This document shows positions 1-6,176 of a stretch of DNA of 13,333 nucleotides, piece by piece. Source of the stretch: Bacilli bacterium. GTDB lineage: Bacteria; Bacillota_I; Bacilli_A; RF39; UBA660. Both the position numbers and the translations under genes were made by a program. Every line of letters starts with the position of its first letter. Position 1 is the first letter of the stretch. The stretch lies in the NCBI GenBank assembly GCA_900751815.1, contig CAADST010000137.1, forward strand, positions 1 through 13,333, written 5' to 3'. The notes under the pieces were generated by a model. The model was given only the letters and a program-made list of their open reading frames with translations. It was not told the DNA's origin and searched no databases.

Positions 1-620
1 TCACGCACAATTTTTTTTATTTCAAAAATACTTATCCCTATATAATCTATAAGTAATGCGAAATACTCATTAGATAATTCAGCTATTTCATCAAAATTAT
101 CATAATTAAATTCTTCACTTACTACTAAATCAAACAAACTATCTGATATATTGTCAAAATATTTATTATCAATTAAACTTATATAAATCAATTTCAAGTT
201 TTCTATTAAGTTTAAGTCATCATTTTCATTAATAAACTGAATATATCTTTTTTTGTGATCAGCTTTTATAAATTTATTGTTTTTTATTGCATCTCTTATA
301 TAATCAATTTTATGCTTAGGAATTTTAGCTATTTTTTCTTTAGCCTCAAATTGCTTGTTTATATCTTCATAATAGCTTATTATTTTCTTTATTTTTCCTA
401 ACAGTGAATTATTTAAATTTCTACTTCCAAGCATAGAAATACTACTTAAATTTTCTATAATATAATTTAAAAAAAACATCATATTTCTATTTTTTAAGCC
501 AATTCTATTAAAATCATCATTACTAACAATATTTTTGCTTGAAAAAAGTAGCTGTTTAATAAACTTTTCTTCGTCATCTAAAACCCTACTATATAATAAT
601 AATTTTTCTGTTACCTTCAT
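1..620 (-). CDS. Unrecognised helical protein, 3' end outside the window
   Basis: An open frame runs from ATG at 620 to the left window edge, giving 206 residues without a stop, so the C-terminus is missing. The product begins MKVTEKLLLYSRVLDD. It is rich in Lys, Ile, Asn and Asp and looks all-helical, with several amphipathic stretches and a lysine-rich middle (about residues 80-110). I see no signal peptide, convincing membrane segment or catalytic motif. A weak ribosome site (GGATGG) lies 4 bases before the ATG, and a TATAAT-like -10 box is at 660-665. It is separated from the GNAT gene by about 180 bases, so it is probably its own unit. I do not recognise the family. The size, composition and nearby Abi-type genes would fit an accessory or defence protein, but that is only a guess. 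The reading frame is secure; the function is unknown. Confidence 0.75.
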   Translation of the reverse strand, partial: MKVTEKLLLYSRVLDDEEKFIKQLLFSSKNIVSNDDFNRIGLKNRNMMFFLNYIIENLSSISMLGSRNLNNSLLGKIKKIISYYEDINKQFEAKEKIAKIPKHKIDYIRDAIKNNKFIKADHKKRYIQFINENDDLNLIENLKLIYISLIDNKYFDNISDSLFDLVVSEEFNYDNFDEIAELSNEYFALLIDYIGISIFEIKKIVR

Positions 621-659
621 ACTACCATCCTTAAATATAAAATAATATTATTTAATACT

Positions 660-688
660 ATTATACCATAAAAAAATTATTATTACAT
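660..688 (-). promoter_or_regulatory. Possible promoter for the left-edge gene
   Basis: On the minus strand a TATAAT -10 box lies at 660-665, about 40 bases before the ATG at 620. The hexamer 17 bases further upstream (683-688) reads ATGTAA, a poor -35 match, so the call rests mainly on the -10 box. Confidence 0.35.
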
Positions 689-712
689 ATTTTTATTAAT
701 GTTTAAGAATAA

Positions 713-749
713 CTAGAAACATTATTTCTAGCATTAGTGAATAACTAAT
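713..749 (-). terminator. Weak candidate terminator after the GNAT gene
   Basis: Two back-to-back perfect hairpins lie downstream of the GNAT stop. One has 6-bp arms (733-738 with 744-749). The other has 7-bp arms (713-719 with 725-731, CTAGAAA/TTTCTAG). The bases after the second hairpin on the minus strand read TTATTCTTAAAC, which is T-rich but not a clean U-tract, so termination is plausible but not strong. The rest of the 621-801 gap shows no gene. Confidence 0.35.
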
Positions 750-801
750 TTCTAAAGTTCCCTCATCTATCTAATTCACCTACAATATCATTTTATCATA
801 T

Positions 802-1281
802 TTATTCATTTGCAATATATTTCAAATAAATATTTCTTACTCCTCTTTTAAATTCCTTATTCCTTTTTAACTCAAATCCATCTAACAATAAATTTTTGAT
901 TGAATACTTATTATCTGGATGCACAGTGCATATTGCATATTTATATCCTAACTTCAATGAATATTCATCAAGTTCTTTAAGCATTTGATATTGTAATTGA
1001 TTTCCAATATATTTCGGATTTACAAACATAGGGCCATAATCAGCTACATCTCTATATTTTATTTTTATACTCAAATCAAAACTATTTAAAGCATTTTCAT
1101 CACATGGTATTAACATCATTGAGCAAACTGGCTCATCAGCATCATAATAAATCCAATCTTCTTTTGAAAAATCTCCTAGCCAATCAGGATGTTCCATATT
1201 ATCTTTTACTTGTTTTCTAAATTCAATATATTCATCTAAATTTATATTATCACTATTACATTTTAATTCATTTAATCTCAT
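802..1281 (-). CDS. GNAT-family N-acetyltransferase
   Basis: The 159-residue product has the fold signature of a Gcn5-related acetyltransferase, which transfers acetyl from acetyl-CoA to an amine. The central acetyl-CoA-binding stretch is at about residues 84-102. It includes Y-I-G-N-Q-L-Q-Y-Q-M-L, corresponding to the family's Q/R-x-x-G-x-G/A loop and following helix. The typical C-terminal part follows: strand YAICTVHPDN (114-123), then S-I-K-N-L-L-L-D-G-F-E (127-137). The substrate cannot be told. Its ATG overlaps the last base of the nuclease stop (TAATG at 1279-1283), and the strong site GGAGGAATA for this ATG lies in the 3' end of the nuclease gene. The two are therefore almost certainly one operon with translational coupling. 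The loop lacks the usual second glycine, which is common in divergent GNATs. Family call good; substrate unknown. Confidence 0.8.
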   Translation of the reverse strand: MRLNELKCNSDNINLDEYIEFRKQVKDNMEHPDWLGDFSKEDWIYYDADEPVCSMMLIPCDENALNSFDLSIKIKYRDVADYGPMFVNPKYIGNQLQYQMLKELDEYSLKLGYKYAICTVHPDNKYSIKNLLLDGFELKRNKEFKRGVRNIYLKYIANE

Positions 1282-2012
1282 TATTCCTCCAATTTACTAT
1301 CTCCAGTTTCATAATCAATAATAATTCCAGGTTGTACATTATAAACAAATACATTAAATGATATTCCTTCACCATTATCTTCAATAGAATATGCTTCCAT
1401 TTCAACACCAGTTGCAACTAAGTTATCCCCTTCAAAGTATGGAGTAACTTTATATAACACATGATTGCCGGTTTCCTCAATATATGCCGCAACTTCATTT
1501 TCAAATTGAAGCATAGTTGTTGCATTCATATATCTTGTACAAGTAATTAAATTTTCCGCATTAGCATTTTCTCCAGTTAATTGATAACCTATTAAATGAC
1601 AACGATTATATAAGTATTTTCCACTCACAATATCATATCTAACCGTATGCCAACCACTAGGTTCTATACTACCAATACTGCCTCTTTCTTCTGTGGGCAT
1701 AGTATCCTTACTAACACTTGCAAAAGCTACACCACATCTACCTAAATTATCTAAAGGACTATAATATTCAAATGATTCTAATGCTTTTTCTTCATCAGAA
1801 AAATTTGGAACATTATCATTTATATAAACATAAGCTTCTCCACTATATTCAGAAATGTTTTCTAAATTAGTATAATTTTCTTTAACTTCATTTTCTTCTA
1901 TTAATGTAACATATTCTTCATGAACATAATAAATAAAATATCCCAGCAAAAAACAAAAGACAACACCTAATAATTTATTTAAATTTTTCTTTCTTTTTCT
2001 TCTTCTAGCCAT
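1281..2012 (-). CDS. Membrane-anchored or secreted DNA/RNA non-specific endonuclease
   Basis: The 243-residue product starts with a strongly basic stretch (MARRRKRKKN) and one hydrophobic segment (about 14-30), so it is a type II anchor or exported protein with the nuclease domain outside. The domain belongs to the beta-beta-alpha-metal DNA/RNA nuclease family (EndA, streptodornase Sda1). The catalytic block Y-N-R-C-H-L-I-G-Y-Q-L is at 135-145, with His139 as general base in the place of the DRGH histidine. The block G-E-N-A-N-A-E-N-L-I-T-C-T-R-Y-M-N (147-163) supplies the metal-ligand Asn. The asparagine in place of the usual DRGH aspartate also occurs in relatives of this subfamily, so I expect it to be active. 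Likely roles are nucleic-acid scavenging, DNA uptake or degrading host DNA nets. It is first of two genes and is coupled to the GNAT gene. The ribosome site is AAAGGGG at 2021-2027. Confidence 0.9.
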   Translation of the reverse strand: MARRRKRKKNLNKLLGVVFCFLLGYFIYYVHEEYVTLIEENEVKENYTNLENISEYSGEAYVYINDNVPNFSDEEKALESFEYYSPLDNLGRCGVAFASVSKDTMPTEERGSIGSIEPSGWHTVRYDIVSGKYLYNRCHLIGYQLTGENANAENLITCTRYMNATTMLQFENEVAAYIEETGNHVLYKVTPYFEGDNLVATGVEMEAYSIEDNGEGISFNVFVYNVQPGIIIDYETGDSKLEE

Positions 2013-2027
2013 AATACTACCCCTTTC

Positions 2028-2056
2028 ATTATATCAAATTTGACTAAAATAAACAA
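2028..2056 (-). promoter_or_regulatory. Candidate promoter of the nuclease-GNAT operon
   Basis: TTGTTT (2051-2056) and a perfect TATAAT (2028-2033) are separated by 17 bases on the minus strand. The predicted start of transcription would fall at about 2021, inside the ribosome binding site, leaving a 5' UTR of only about 10 bases. This lowers confidence. It physically overlaps the opposite-strand promoter at 2040-2068. Confidence 0.4.
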
Positions 2057-2068
2057 TTATGTTAAAAT
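2040..2068 (+). promoter_or_regulatory. Promoter of the plus-strand cysteine-containing gene
   Basis: TTGACT (2040-2045), a 17-base spacer and TAAAAT (2063-2068), with a TG at 2060-2061 giving an extended -10. Predicted start is near 2075, with the ribosome site AAAGGGGG at 2082-2089. The TTG at 2040 is in frame with the gene but is the -35 box, not a start codon. Confidence 0.75.
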
Positions 2069-2096
2069 ATTATTCAATCTGAAAGGGGGAAAACTT

Positions 2097-2747
2097 ATGT
2101 CTCAAGATTTGTATAAAGGCCAATGTGGTTCTTGCAAAAATTATCAAATCAATGATTTGAGAGGAGCAGAAAGAGACGGATACGGTTGTAGCTATCAAGG
2201 AAGAGTATTTGGATCCCCATATTATAAAAGATTCCCATTTGATTACTCCTGCGGAGGCTACAAAAAAGATTCATATCGTACCGATAAAGATATTCAAAAA
2301 GCTTATGAAGCTCTTGACCGTAGATATGGATATCGTCCTGGCAAATCCACATGGTATTACATTGCAACATTTGTTACCGAAACACTAGGAACTGAAGCAT
2401 GTGAAAATTATTTCACAACTATTGCCCAATTTCGTGAACAAGTATTAGAAAAAAAGATCATAAAATATGCATCATTCTTAGTAGAATATGATATGTATGG
2501 TAGATTAATTGCTAATTCTTTATACCAAGATGAGCAAAAAGAATTAATAGCTAAAGAATTATTATTTAATTATATAATTCCAACTTGTTTATTAATTAAT
2601 CAAAAAAAATATGATGAAGCATTAAATATATACATAGAAATGTTTGAAAAACTAAAAGAAATGTATAATATAACTACAATTAAAGATTATGATTTTGCAA
2701 ATACTTCAAGTTTAGATGAAGACCAAATTAGTAAATTAACAAGATAA
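2097..2747 (+). CDS. Uncharacterised protein with an N-terminal four-cysteine motif
   Basis: This is the only plus-strand gene. I place the start at ATG 2097 (MSQDLYKGQC), giving 216 residues, because a strong site (AAAGGGGG, 2082-2089) sits just before it and the upstream in-frame TTG lies inside the promoter. The first 55 residues carry Cys10-x2-Cys13, Cys31 and Cys52 among many Gly, Tyr and Arg residues, a spacing that could hold zinc or an iron-sulfur cluster. An Arg/Tyr-rich linker (60-85) is followed by a helical C-terminal half (about 86-190) with regularly spaced Tyr, Leu and Lys. There is no signal peptide or membrane segment, so it is probably cytoplasmic. I do not recognise the family. 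A role as a metal-binding regulator is possible but unproven. It diverges from the nuclease operon and converges on the ybaK-like gene. Confidence 0.8.
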   Translation: MSQDLYKGQCGSCKNYQINDLRGAERDGYGCSYQGRVFGSPYYKRFPFDYSCGGYKKDSYRTDKDIQKAYEALDRRYGYRPGKSTWYYIATFVTETLGTEACENYFTTIAQFREQVLEKKIIKYASFLVEYDMYGRLIANSLYQDEQKELIAKELLFNYIIPTCLLINQKKYDEALNIYIEMFEKLKEMYNITTIKDYDFANTSSLDEDQISKLTR

Positions 2748-2772
2748 AAGAAGGCCAAATTAGTCTTCTTTT
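2746..2772. terminator. Bidirectional terminator between convergent genes
   Basis: Perfect 8-bp inverted repeat AAAAGAAG (2746-2753) and CTTCTTTT (2765-2772), extendable by a G-T and a C-G pair. It yields a U-rich tail in both directions. It contains the stop codons of both converging genes (TAA at 2745-2747 on plus, 2760-2762 on minus), so one arm is coding sequence for the YbaK-like C-terminus. Confidence 0.6.
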
Positions 2773-3233
2773 AGTTTGCCAACATCTATCCATTCTTTAA
2801 AATTTGAATATTCTCCTAATTCTGGAATAGTTAGTTTAATTGCACTACTTGCACTCCCACAAGCGGGATATACATATTCAAATCTCTTTAAAGATTCATC
2901 TAAATAAACAGTAATTCCTTCATTTATAGCAAAAGGACAAACTCCTCCAGCGGCATGACCAATAACACACTCTAACTCATCAGCTTGAATCATTTTTGCT
3001 TTACAACCAAATTTTTGCTTATATTTTGGATTATCAACTTTAGTATCTCCCGCCAAAACTATAAGTATGGGCTTATCATCTACCCAAAAAGACATTGTTT
3101 TAGCAATATGAGCCTCATCGCATCCTATTGCTAATGCCGCATCATGAACAGTTGCACTGGATTCATTAAATTCAAGTACATCTTCCTCACGACCAAATTT
3201 TTTAAAATATTCTTTTACTTTATCAATTGCCAT
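2760..3233 (-). CDS. YbaK/EbsC-type aminoacyl-tRNA editing (deacylase) protein
   Basis: With the chosen start the product has 157 residues, the usual size of free-standing YbaK/ProX-type editing proteins. These hydrolyse mischarged aminoacyl-tRNA, such as Cys- or Ala-tRNA(Pro), in the cytoplasm. Visible family marks are A-H-I-A-K-T-M (41-47), with Lys45 matching the key lysine of YbaK, then L-A-G-D-T-K-V-D (60-67), and the glycine loop G-H-A-A-G-G-V-C-P-F-A-I (92-103). I start at ATG 3233 (MAIDKVKEYF). An in-frame ATG four codons earlier (3245) directly abuts AAGG and leaves no room for a ribosome site, whereas AAGGA is usefully placed for 3233. The gene overlaps the RDD gene by 11 bases (its TGA is at 3223-3225), which indicates coupling. 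The exact tRNA substrate is not readable. Confidence 0.88.
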   Translation of the reverse strand: MAIDKVKEYFKKFGREEDVLEFNESSATVHDAALAIGCDEAHIAKTMSFWVDDKPILIVLAGDTKVDNPKYKQKFGCKAKMIQADELECVIGHAAGGVCPFAINEGITVYLDESLKRFEYVYPACGSASSAIKLTIPELGEYSNFKEWIDVGKLKED

Positions 3234-3828
3234 TATTAACCACATCCTTAACTTCTGTTTTACATATTAAATCATGAATTCCTAAATGCTTTTTACTAAA
3301 TATCACAATTCCACCATTAATATAAAAGAAAATACCTACTATAAATGTTAAAGCCATATCAACATATAAATATACATTTGCATCAAATATCCACAAAGCA
3401 AGTAAACTTAATACTTCAAATATAATATTATATATAATCAAAGTCCTAAGTAACATTTGCCAAATACTTACTTTTTTATTTTTACTTGTAACACTAATAT
3501 TGAAAGCTTTTTTACCCAATGTTTGATTATGATTCCATTTTTGAAATCCGACAAAATATAATAAATAGATAACTATTGTACTAATAGATACTGACACACT
3601 ATATTTATCTAAATTATAATAAATATTTTTAAATTCAGCACTATTAACAGCATCAAAATTGCCATCCACGACTTCATCATACATTACAGCATAATCATTA
3701 TAAGCACTTACATATTCATCATAACTAGGATTTAAAAATCTAATTTGACTAACCATAGTAGTAAGTAAAATTATAAAAATATAATCAAGAGCATACGCAC
3801 AAATTCTTCTAAATGTTAAACTATCCAT
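3223..3828 (-). CDS. RDD-family membrane protein
   Basis: The 201-residue product has the hallmarks of the RDD family. The N-terminal R-R-I-C-A-Y-A-L-D (7-15) supplies the conserved Arg and Asp. Q-T-L-G-K-K-A-F (102-109) follows the second membrane segment. The C-terminal H-L-G-I-H-D-L-I-C-K-T (181-191) is typical. Four hydrophobic segments are at roughly 10-28, 76-95, 125-147 and 153-177. A long acidic, tyrosine-rich loop (about 33-74) lies between the first two. RDD proteins are poorly understood; some act in ion homeostasis, so no precise job can be assigned. A short gap with its own promoter separates it from the htrA terminator. It overlaps the editing-protein gene downstream by 11 bases and ends in TGA, which shows TGA is a stop codon here. 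Confidence 0.85.
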   Translation of the reverse strand: MDSLTFRRICAYALDYIFIILLTTMVSQIRFLNPSYDEYVSAYNDYAVMYDEVVDGNFDAVNSAEFKNIYYNLDKYSVSVSISTIVIYLLYFVGFQKWNHNQTLGKKAFNISVTSKNKKVSIWQMLLRTLIIYNIIFEVLSLLALWIFDANVYLYVDMALTFIVGIFFYINGGIVIFSKKHLGIHDLICKTEVKDVVNNGN

Positions 3829-3844
3829 AAATCACCACATAAAT

Positions 3845-3873
3845 ATTGTACACTCATTCCAAGAAAAAAGCAA
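3845..3873 (-). promoter_or_regulatory. Promoter of the RDD-ybaK-like operon
   Basis: TTGCTT (3868-3873), a 17-base spacer and TACAAT (3845-3850) on the minus strand, with a predicted start near 3838 and ribosome site GTGGTGAT just after. The -35 box lies inside the U-tract and stem of the htrA terminator, so stop and restart share the same DNA. Confidence 0.55.
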
Positions 3874-3890
3874 ACTTTTATGTAGTTTGC
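3864..3890 (-). terminator. Rho-independent terminator of htrA
   Basis: On the minus strand GCAAACT (3884-3890) pairs perfectly with AGTTTGC (3870-3876) around a 7-base loop, followed by six U (3864-3869). The first arm encodes the last htrA codons and the TAA stop (3878-3880) sits in the loop. Confidence 0.85.
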
Positions 3891-5017
3891 CGATTTGTTC
3901 CAAGAGTTACTTCTATATCTCTAGTATCTCCATTACGATAAACTGTAAATGTTACTGTATCTCCAACATTATGTTGATATAGATAATATCTTAAATAAGC
4001 AACACTAGGTACTTCTTCGCCATCCATAGCAGTAATTATATCATTTGCTCTAATTCCTCCATTAGCTGCTGGAGAATCTTCTACAACATCAGTAACTATT
4101 ACTCCACCATCTAAATTAGATTGTCTAATTAAACTATAATATTGAGAAAAATAAGCATCAGCAAAGTCTAACATAGATACTCCTAAATATGGATAATCAG
4201 TTACTTCACCATTAATAATATCTTCAGCTTTATCAATTGCATCTTCAATTGGAATAGCAAATCCCATACCTTCAATACCATCATTTACTAATTTCAAGGA
4301 AGTAATACCTATAACTTCTCCATTAGCATTACATAAAGGTCCACCACTATTACCAGAATTTATAGCAGCATCTGTTTGTAATGTTCTCATTATATAATTA
4401 CCATTATCAATTTCTACTTCAACCATTCTATCTTTTCCAGAAATAATACCACGAGTTACAGTCCAAGAATAAGCACTATCAAGTGGAGCTCCAACAGCAA
4501 AAGTAGTATCGCCAATTCTTGTTTCATCATTATTACCTATTTCAGCAACTGTATATTCTTCATTACTTTCAATTGCTAAAACAGCTATATCTTGATATTC
4601 ATCAAAACCTATAATTTCTGTTTCAACAATAGAACCATCAGTAAATGTAACTGTTACATGATTACCATCCTCAATTACATGATAATTAGTAAGTAGATAA
4701 TAAGTATCTCCATCATGACGATATACAAAACCAGTACCTGATGCTACATAAGTATCATCACTATAAGTTGAAACAACTACAACTGCATCATAAACTTTAG
4801 CTACCGCTTCAGCTATTCCTGTATCATTAATTGTAACATTTCTCTCTTCTCTAGTTACTGACTCAGTTAAAGTAACAGGGAAAAAGTAAATAATAGCATA
4901 CATTATAATACAACCTACAAAAAATACCACAATATAAGATATTATCTTTTTAGACCAATTATTTTTATTATTATGTTCATTATTAACTGGTTCAACATTA
5001 TTTAAATTTTCTTCCAT
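3878..5017 (-). CDS. htrA: HtrA/DegP-like membrane-anchored serine protease with PDZ domain
   Basis: The 379-residue product is a classic HtrA-type protease, acting outside the membrane on misfolded or specific exported proteins. In order: an Asn-rich cytoplasmic tail (1-22), a membrane anchor (about 24-46), a trypsin-like domain, and one PDZ domain (about 277-372) for substrate binding and regulation. The catalytic triad is complete. His113 is in T-N-Y-H-V-I, Asp143 in Y-Q-D-I-A-V-L, and Ser224 in S-G-N-S-G-G-P-L. Length and architecture match Firmicute HtrA/YyxA proteins. The ATG at 5017 lies one base after the stop of the Abi_2 gene. Its ribosome site (GAGG, about 5027-5031) is within that gene, and I see no separate promoter, so it appears translationally coupled to it. 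A strong terminator follows. Gene-family call is firm; which paralogue it is remains open. Confidence 0.93.
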   Translation of the reverse strand: MEENLNNVEPVNNEHNNKNNWSKKIISYIVVFFVGCIIMYAIIYFFPVTLTESVTREERNVTINDTGIAEAVAKVYDAVVVVSTYSDDTYVASGTGFVYRHDGDTYYLLTNYHVIEDGNHVTVTFTDGSIVETEIIGFDEYQDIAVLAIESNEEYTVAEIGNNDETRIGDTTFAVGAPLDSAYSWTVTRGIISGKDRMVEVEIDNGNYIMRTLQTDAAINSGNSGGPLCNANGEVIGITSLKLVNDGIEGMGFAIPIEDAIDKAEDIINGEVTDYPYLGVSMLDFADAYFSQYYSLIRQSNLDGGVIVTDVVEDSPAANGGIRANDIITAMDGEEVPSVAYLRYYLYQHNVGDTVTFTVYRNGDTRDIEVTLGTNRQTT

Positions 5018-5018
5018 T

Positions 5019-5948
5019 TTAATCCATCCTCACAATCTCTTTATAATTATTAGGAAATCCCATCGCATATAACACTTTATCAATTCGTATAACTTCTAGT
5101 TTTCCCGCCAAACGATCTATTTCATAGCTTATTTCATTCATAAATAAAGTAAAATCATCTTTATCTAATATAAATTTTAAAATAATAACTAAAGCAAATA
5201 GATCATTTTTACCATAAATATACTCACCATCAGCTTTAGTAATATAAAGCATACGGTGATACTTAGTATCTTCAATTGCTTTTTGAGTTTTATTGTTATA
5301 ACAAATATCTTCATGAGCACACAAATTACGATAATTTGCTAAGAGCGGTAAATACTCAATCATGCTATAAACATCAACTCCAAAAGCTTCAGCTATTTCT
5401 AATTGGTCTTGATATTGCAGTATTGTATATAATTCACCTACAATTCCAAATGACAACACTTTGACAACAACCCATAAGGGAATATAGCCATAATTTATTA
5501 AATAGTGAGCAGTAGCAGAATGTTGTTTACCATTAACACTAATTTGTCTTTTCATCTTTCTAATTAGATCATTAATTTGTTTTTTCTTTTTAGAATCTTT
5601 GACAAAATTATTAGGGTTTAAATAGTTATTTTCTTTAAAACCATGATTTTTACTCATAACATAAGCTAATATACTTTTTAAATTATTTTCAACAATTAAT
5701 ATATTCTTAAAAATAATATTGCGTATTTGCCTATCAAAAGTAAACATAGCATAAAGCTCTCTAAATGTGGTACCACTTAAGAATCTTTTACTGTCACTTT
5801 CTAAAAAAAGATGCCTATACCCACTTAAAAAGAAATAGTTTTCTCGAAGTAATATGTTTCTAGTCTCATCAATATCTTCAATAACTAAGCCTTTACTCTT
5901 AAGTATGTCAATTTGTTCATCTAATGTTTTGAATGTTTTCGATTTCAC
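5019..5948 (-). CDS. Abi_2 (AbiD/AbiF-like) abortive-infection family protein with HEPN motif
   Basis: The product (309 residues from the chosen start) matches the Abi_2 family, linked to abortive phage infection. The N-terminal K-T-L-D-E-Q-I-D-I-L-K-S-K-G-L and R-E-N-Y-F-F-L-S-G-Y-R block is characteristic. So are the central P-L-W-V-V-V-K-V-L-S-F-G segment and R207-N-L-C-A-H212, an R-x4-H motif of the HEPN RNase type, followed by Y-N. Known relatives are thought to cleave RNA when triggered. The start is GTG at 5948: AAAGGCGG stands 8 bases before it, while the in-frame ATG at 5975 overlaps the -10 box and could not be in the mRNA. The gene is one base upstream of htrA. Family confident; antiphage activity of this copy is inferred. 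Confidence 0.88.
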   Translation of the reverse strand: MKSKTFKTLDEQIDILKSKGLVIEDIDETRNILLRENYFFLSGYRHLFLESDSKRFLSGTTFRELYAMFTFDRQIRNIIFKNILIVENNLKSILAYVMSKNHGFKENNYLNPNNFVKDSKKKKQINDLIRKMKRQISVNGKQHSATAHYLINYGYIPLWVVVKVLSFGIVGELYTILQYQDQLEIAEAFGVDVYSMIEYLPLLANYRNLCAHEDICYNNKTQKAIEDTKYHRMLYITKADGEYIYGKNDLFALVIILKFILDKDDFTLFMNEISYEIDRLAGKLEVIRIDKVLYAMGFPNNYKEIVRMD

Positions 5949-5973
5949 ACAGCATACCGCCTTTACTTTAAAC

Positions 5974-5982
5974 ATTATATCA
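5974..5982 (-). promoter_or_regulatory. Extended -10 promoter of the abi-htrA operon
   Basis: TGATATAAT on the minus strand (perfect TATAAT at 5974-5979 preceded by TG and one base). No good -35 hexamer stands at 16-18 bases. The predicted transcript would start near 5967, about 19 bases before the GTG at 5948. Confidence 0.55.
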
Positions 5983-6037
5983 CAAACGACATAATAAATA
6001 TACTATTCTTTGATGTCTTTCGTGTAAAAAAGTTGTG

Positions 6038-6065
6038 AAAAAAAAGTGAAGTGTTACTTACCTTT
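6038..6065 (-). terminator. Weak candidate terminator after the amidase
   Basis: On the minus strand 6056-6065 pairs with 6043-6052 (four pairs, a 2x2 internal loop, four pairs, 3-base loop), followed by a run of T (complement of 6038-6045). The imperfect stem makes this only a possible terminator, about 110 bases past the amidase stop. Confidence 0.35.
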
Positions 6066-6176
6066 GAGTAATAATTGATAATTCATGCCAAAAAGTACAT
6101 AATTATTATTCACTAAATATTGTATCCCACTATATTTTAAATATTCTTCATTTATAAAGCGGAACAATATTAAAAA

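Noticed and set aside
707..747. Short direct repeat GAATAACTA at 707-715 and 739-747
   Set aside because: Nine bases in very AT-rich DNA next to small hairpins; no further copies seen, so no CRISPR, attachment site or mobile element is supported.
2040..2096. N-terminal extension of the cysteine protein from a TTG at 2040
   Set aside because: The TTG is the -35 box of its promoter and the extension covers the ribosome site of the real ATG at 2097.
2149..2370. 73-codon minus-strand ORF
   Set aside because: Lies wholly antisense to the well-supported plus-strand gene, with no ribosome site and no protein-like motif.
3223..3225. TGA read as tryptophan (Mollicute code)
   Set aside because: TGA works as the stop of several genes with coupled start codons downstream, and all Trp codons I checked are TGG.
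5276..5464. 62-codon plus-strand ORF
   Set aside because: Antisense to the HEPN-containing part of the Abi_2 gene; no promoter or ribosome site.
5976..6176. Small RNA or tRNA in the amidase-abi gap
   Set aside because: No cloverleaf, no GC-rich structured core and no clear promoter-terminator pair; only the abi promoter, a weak hairpin and the open stretch after the amidase are visible.
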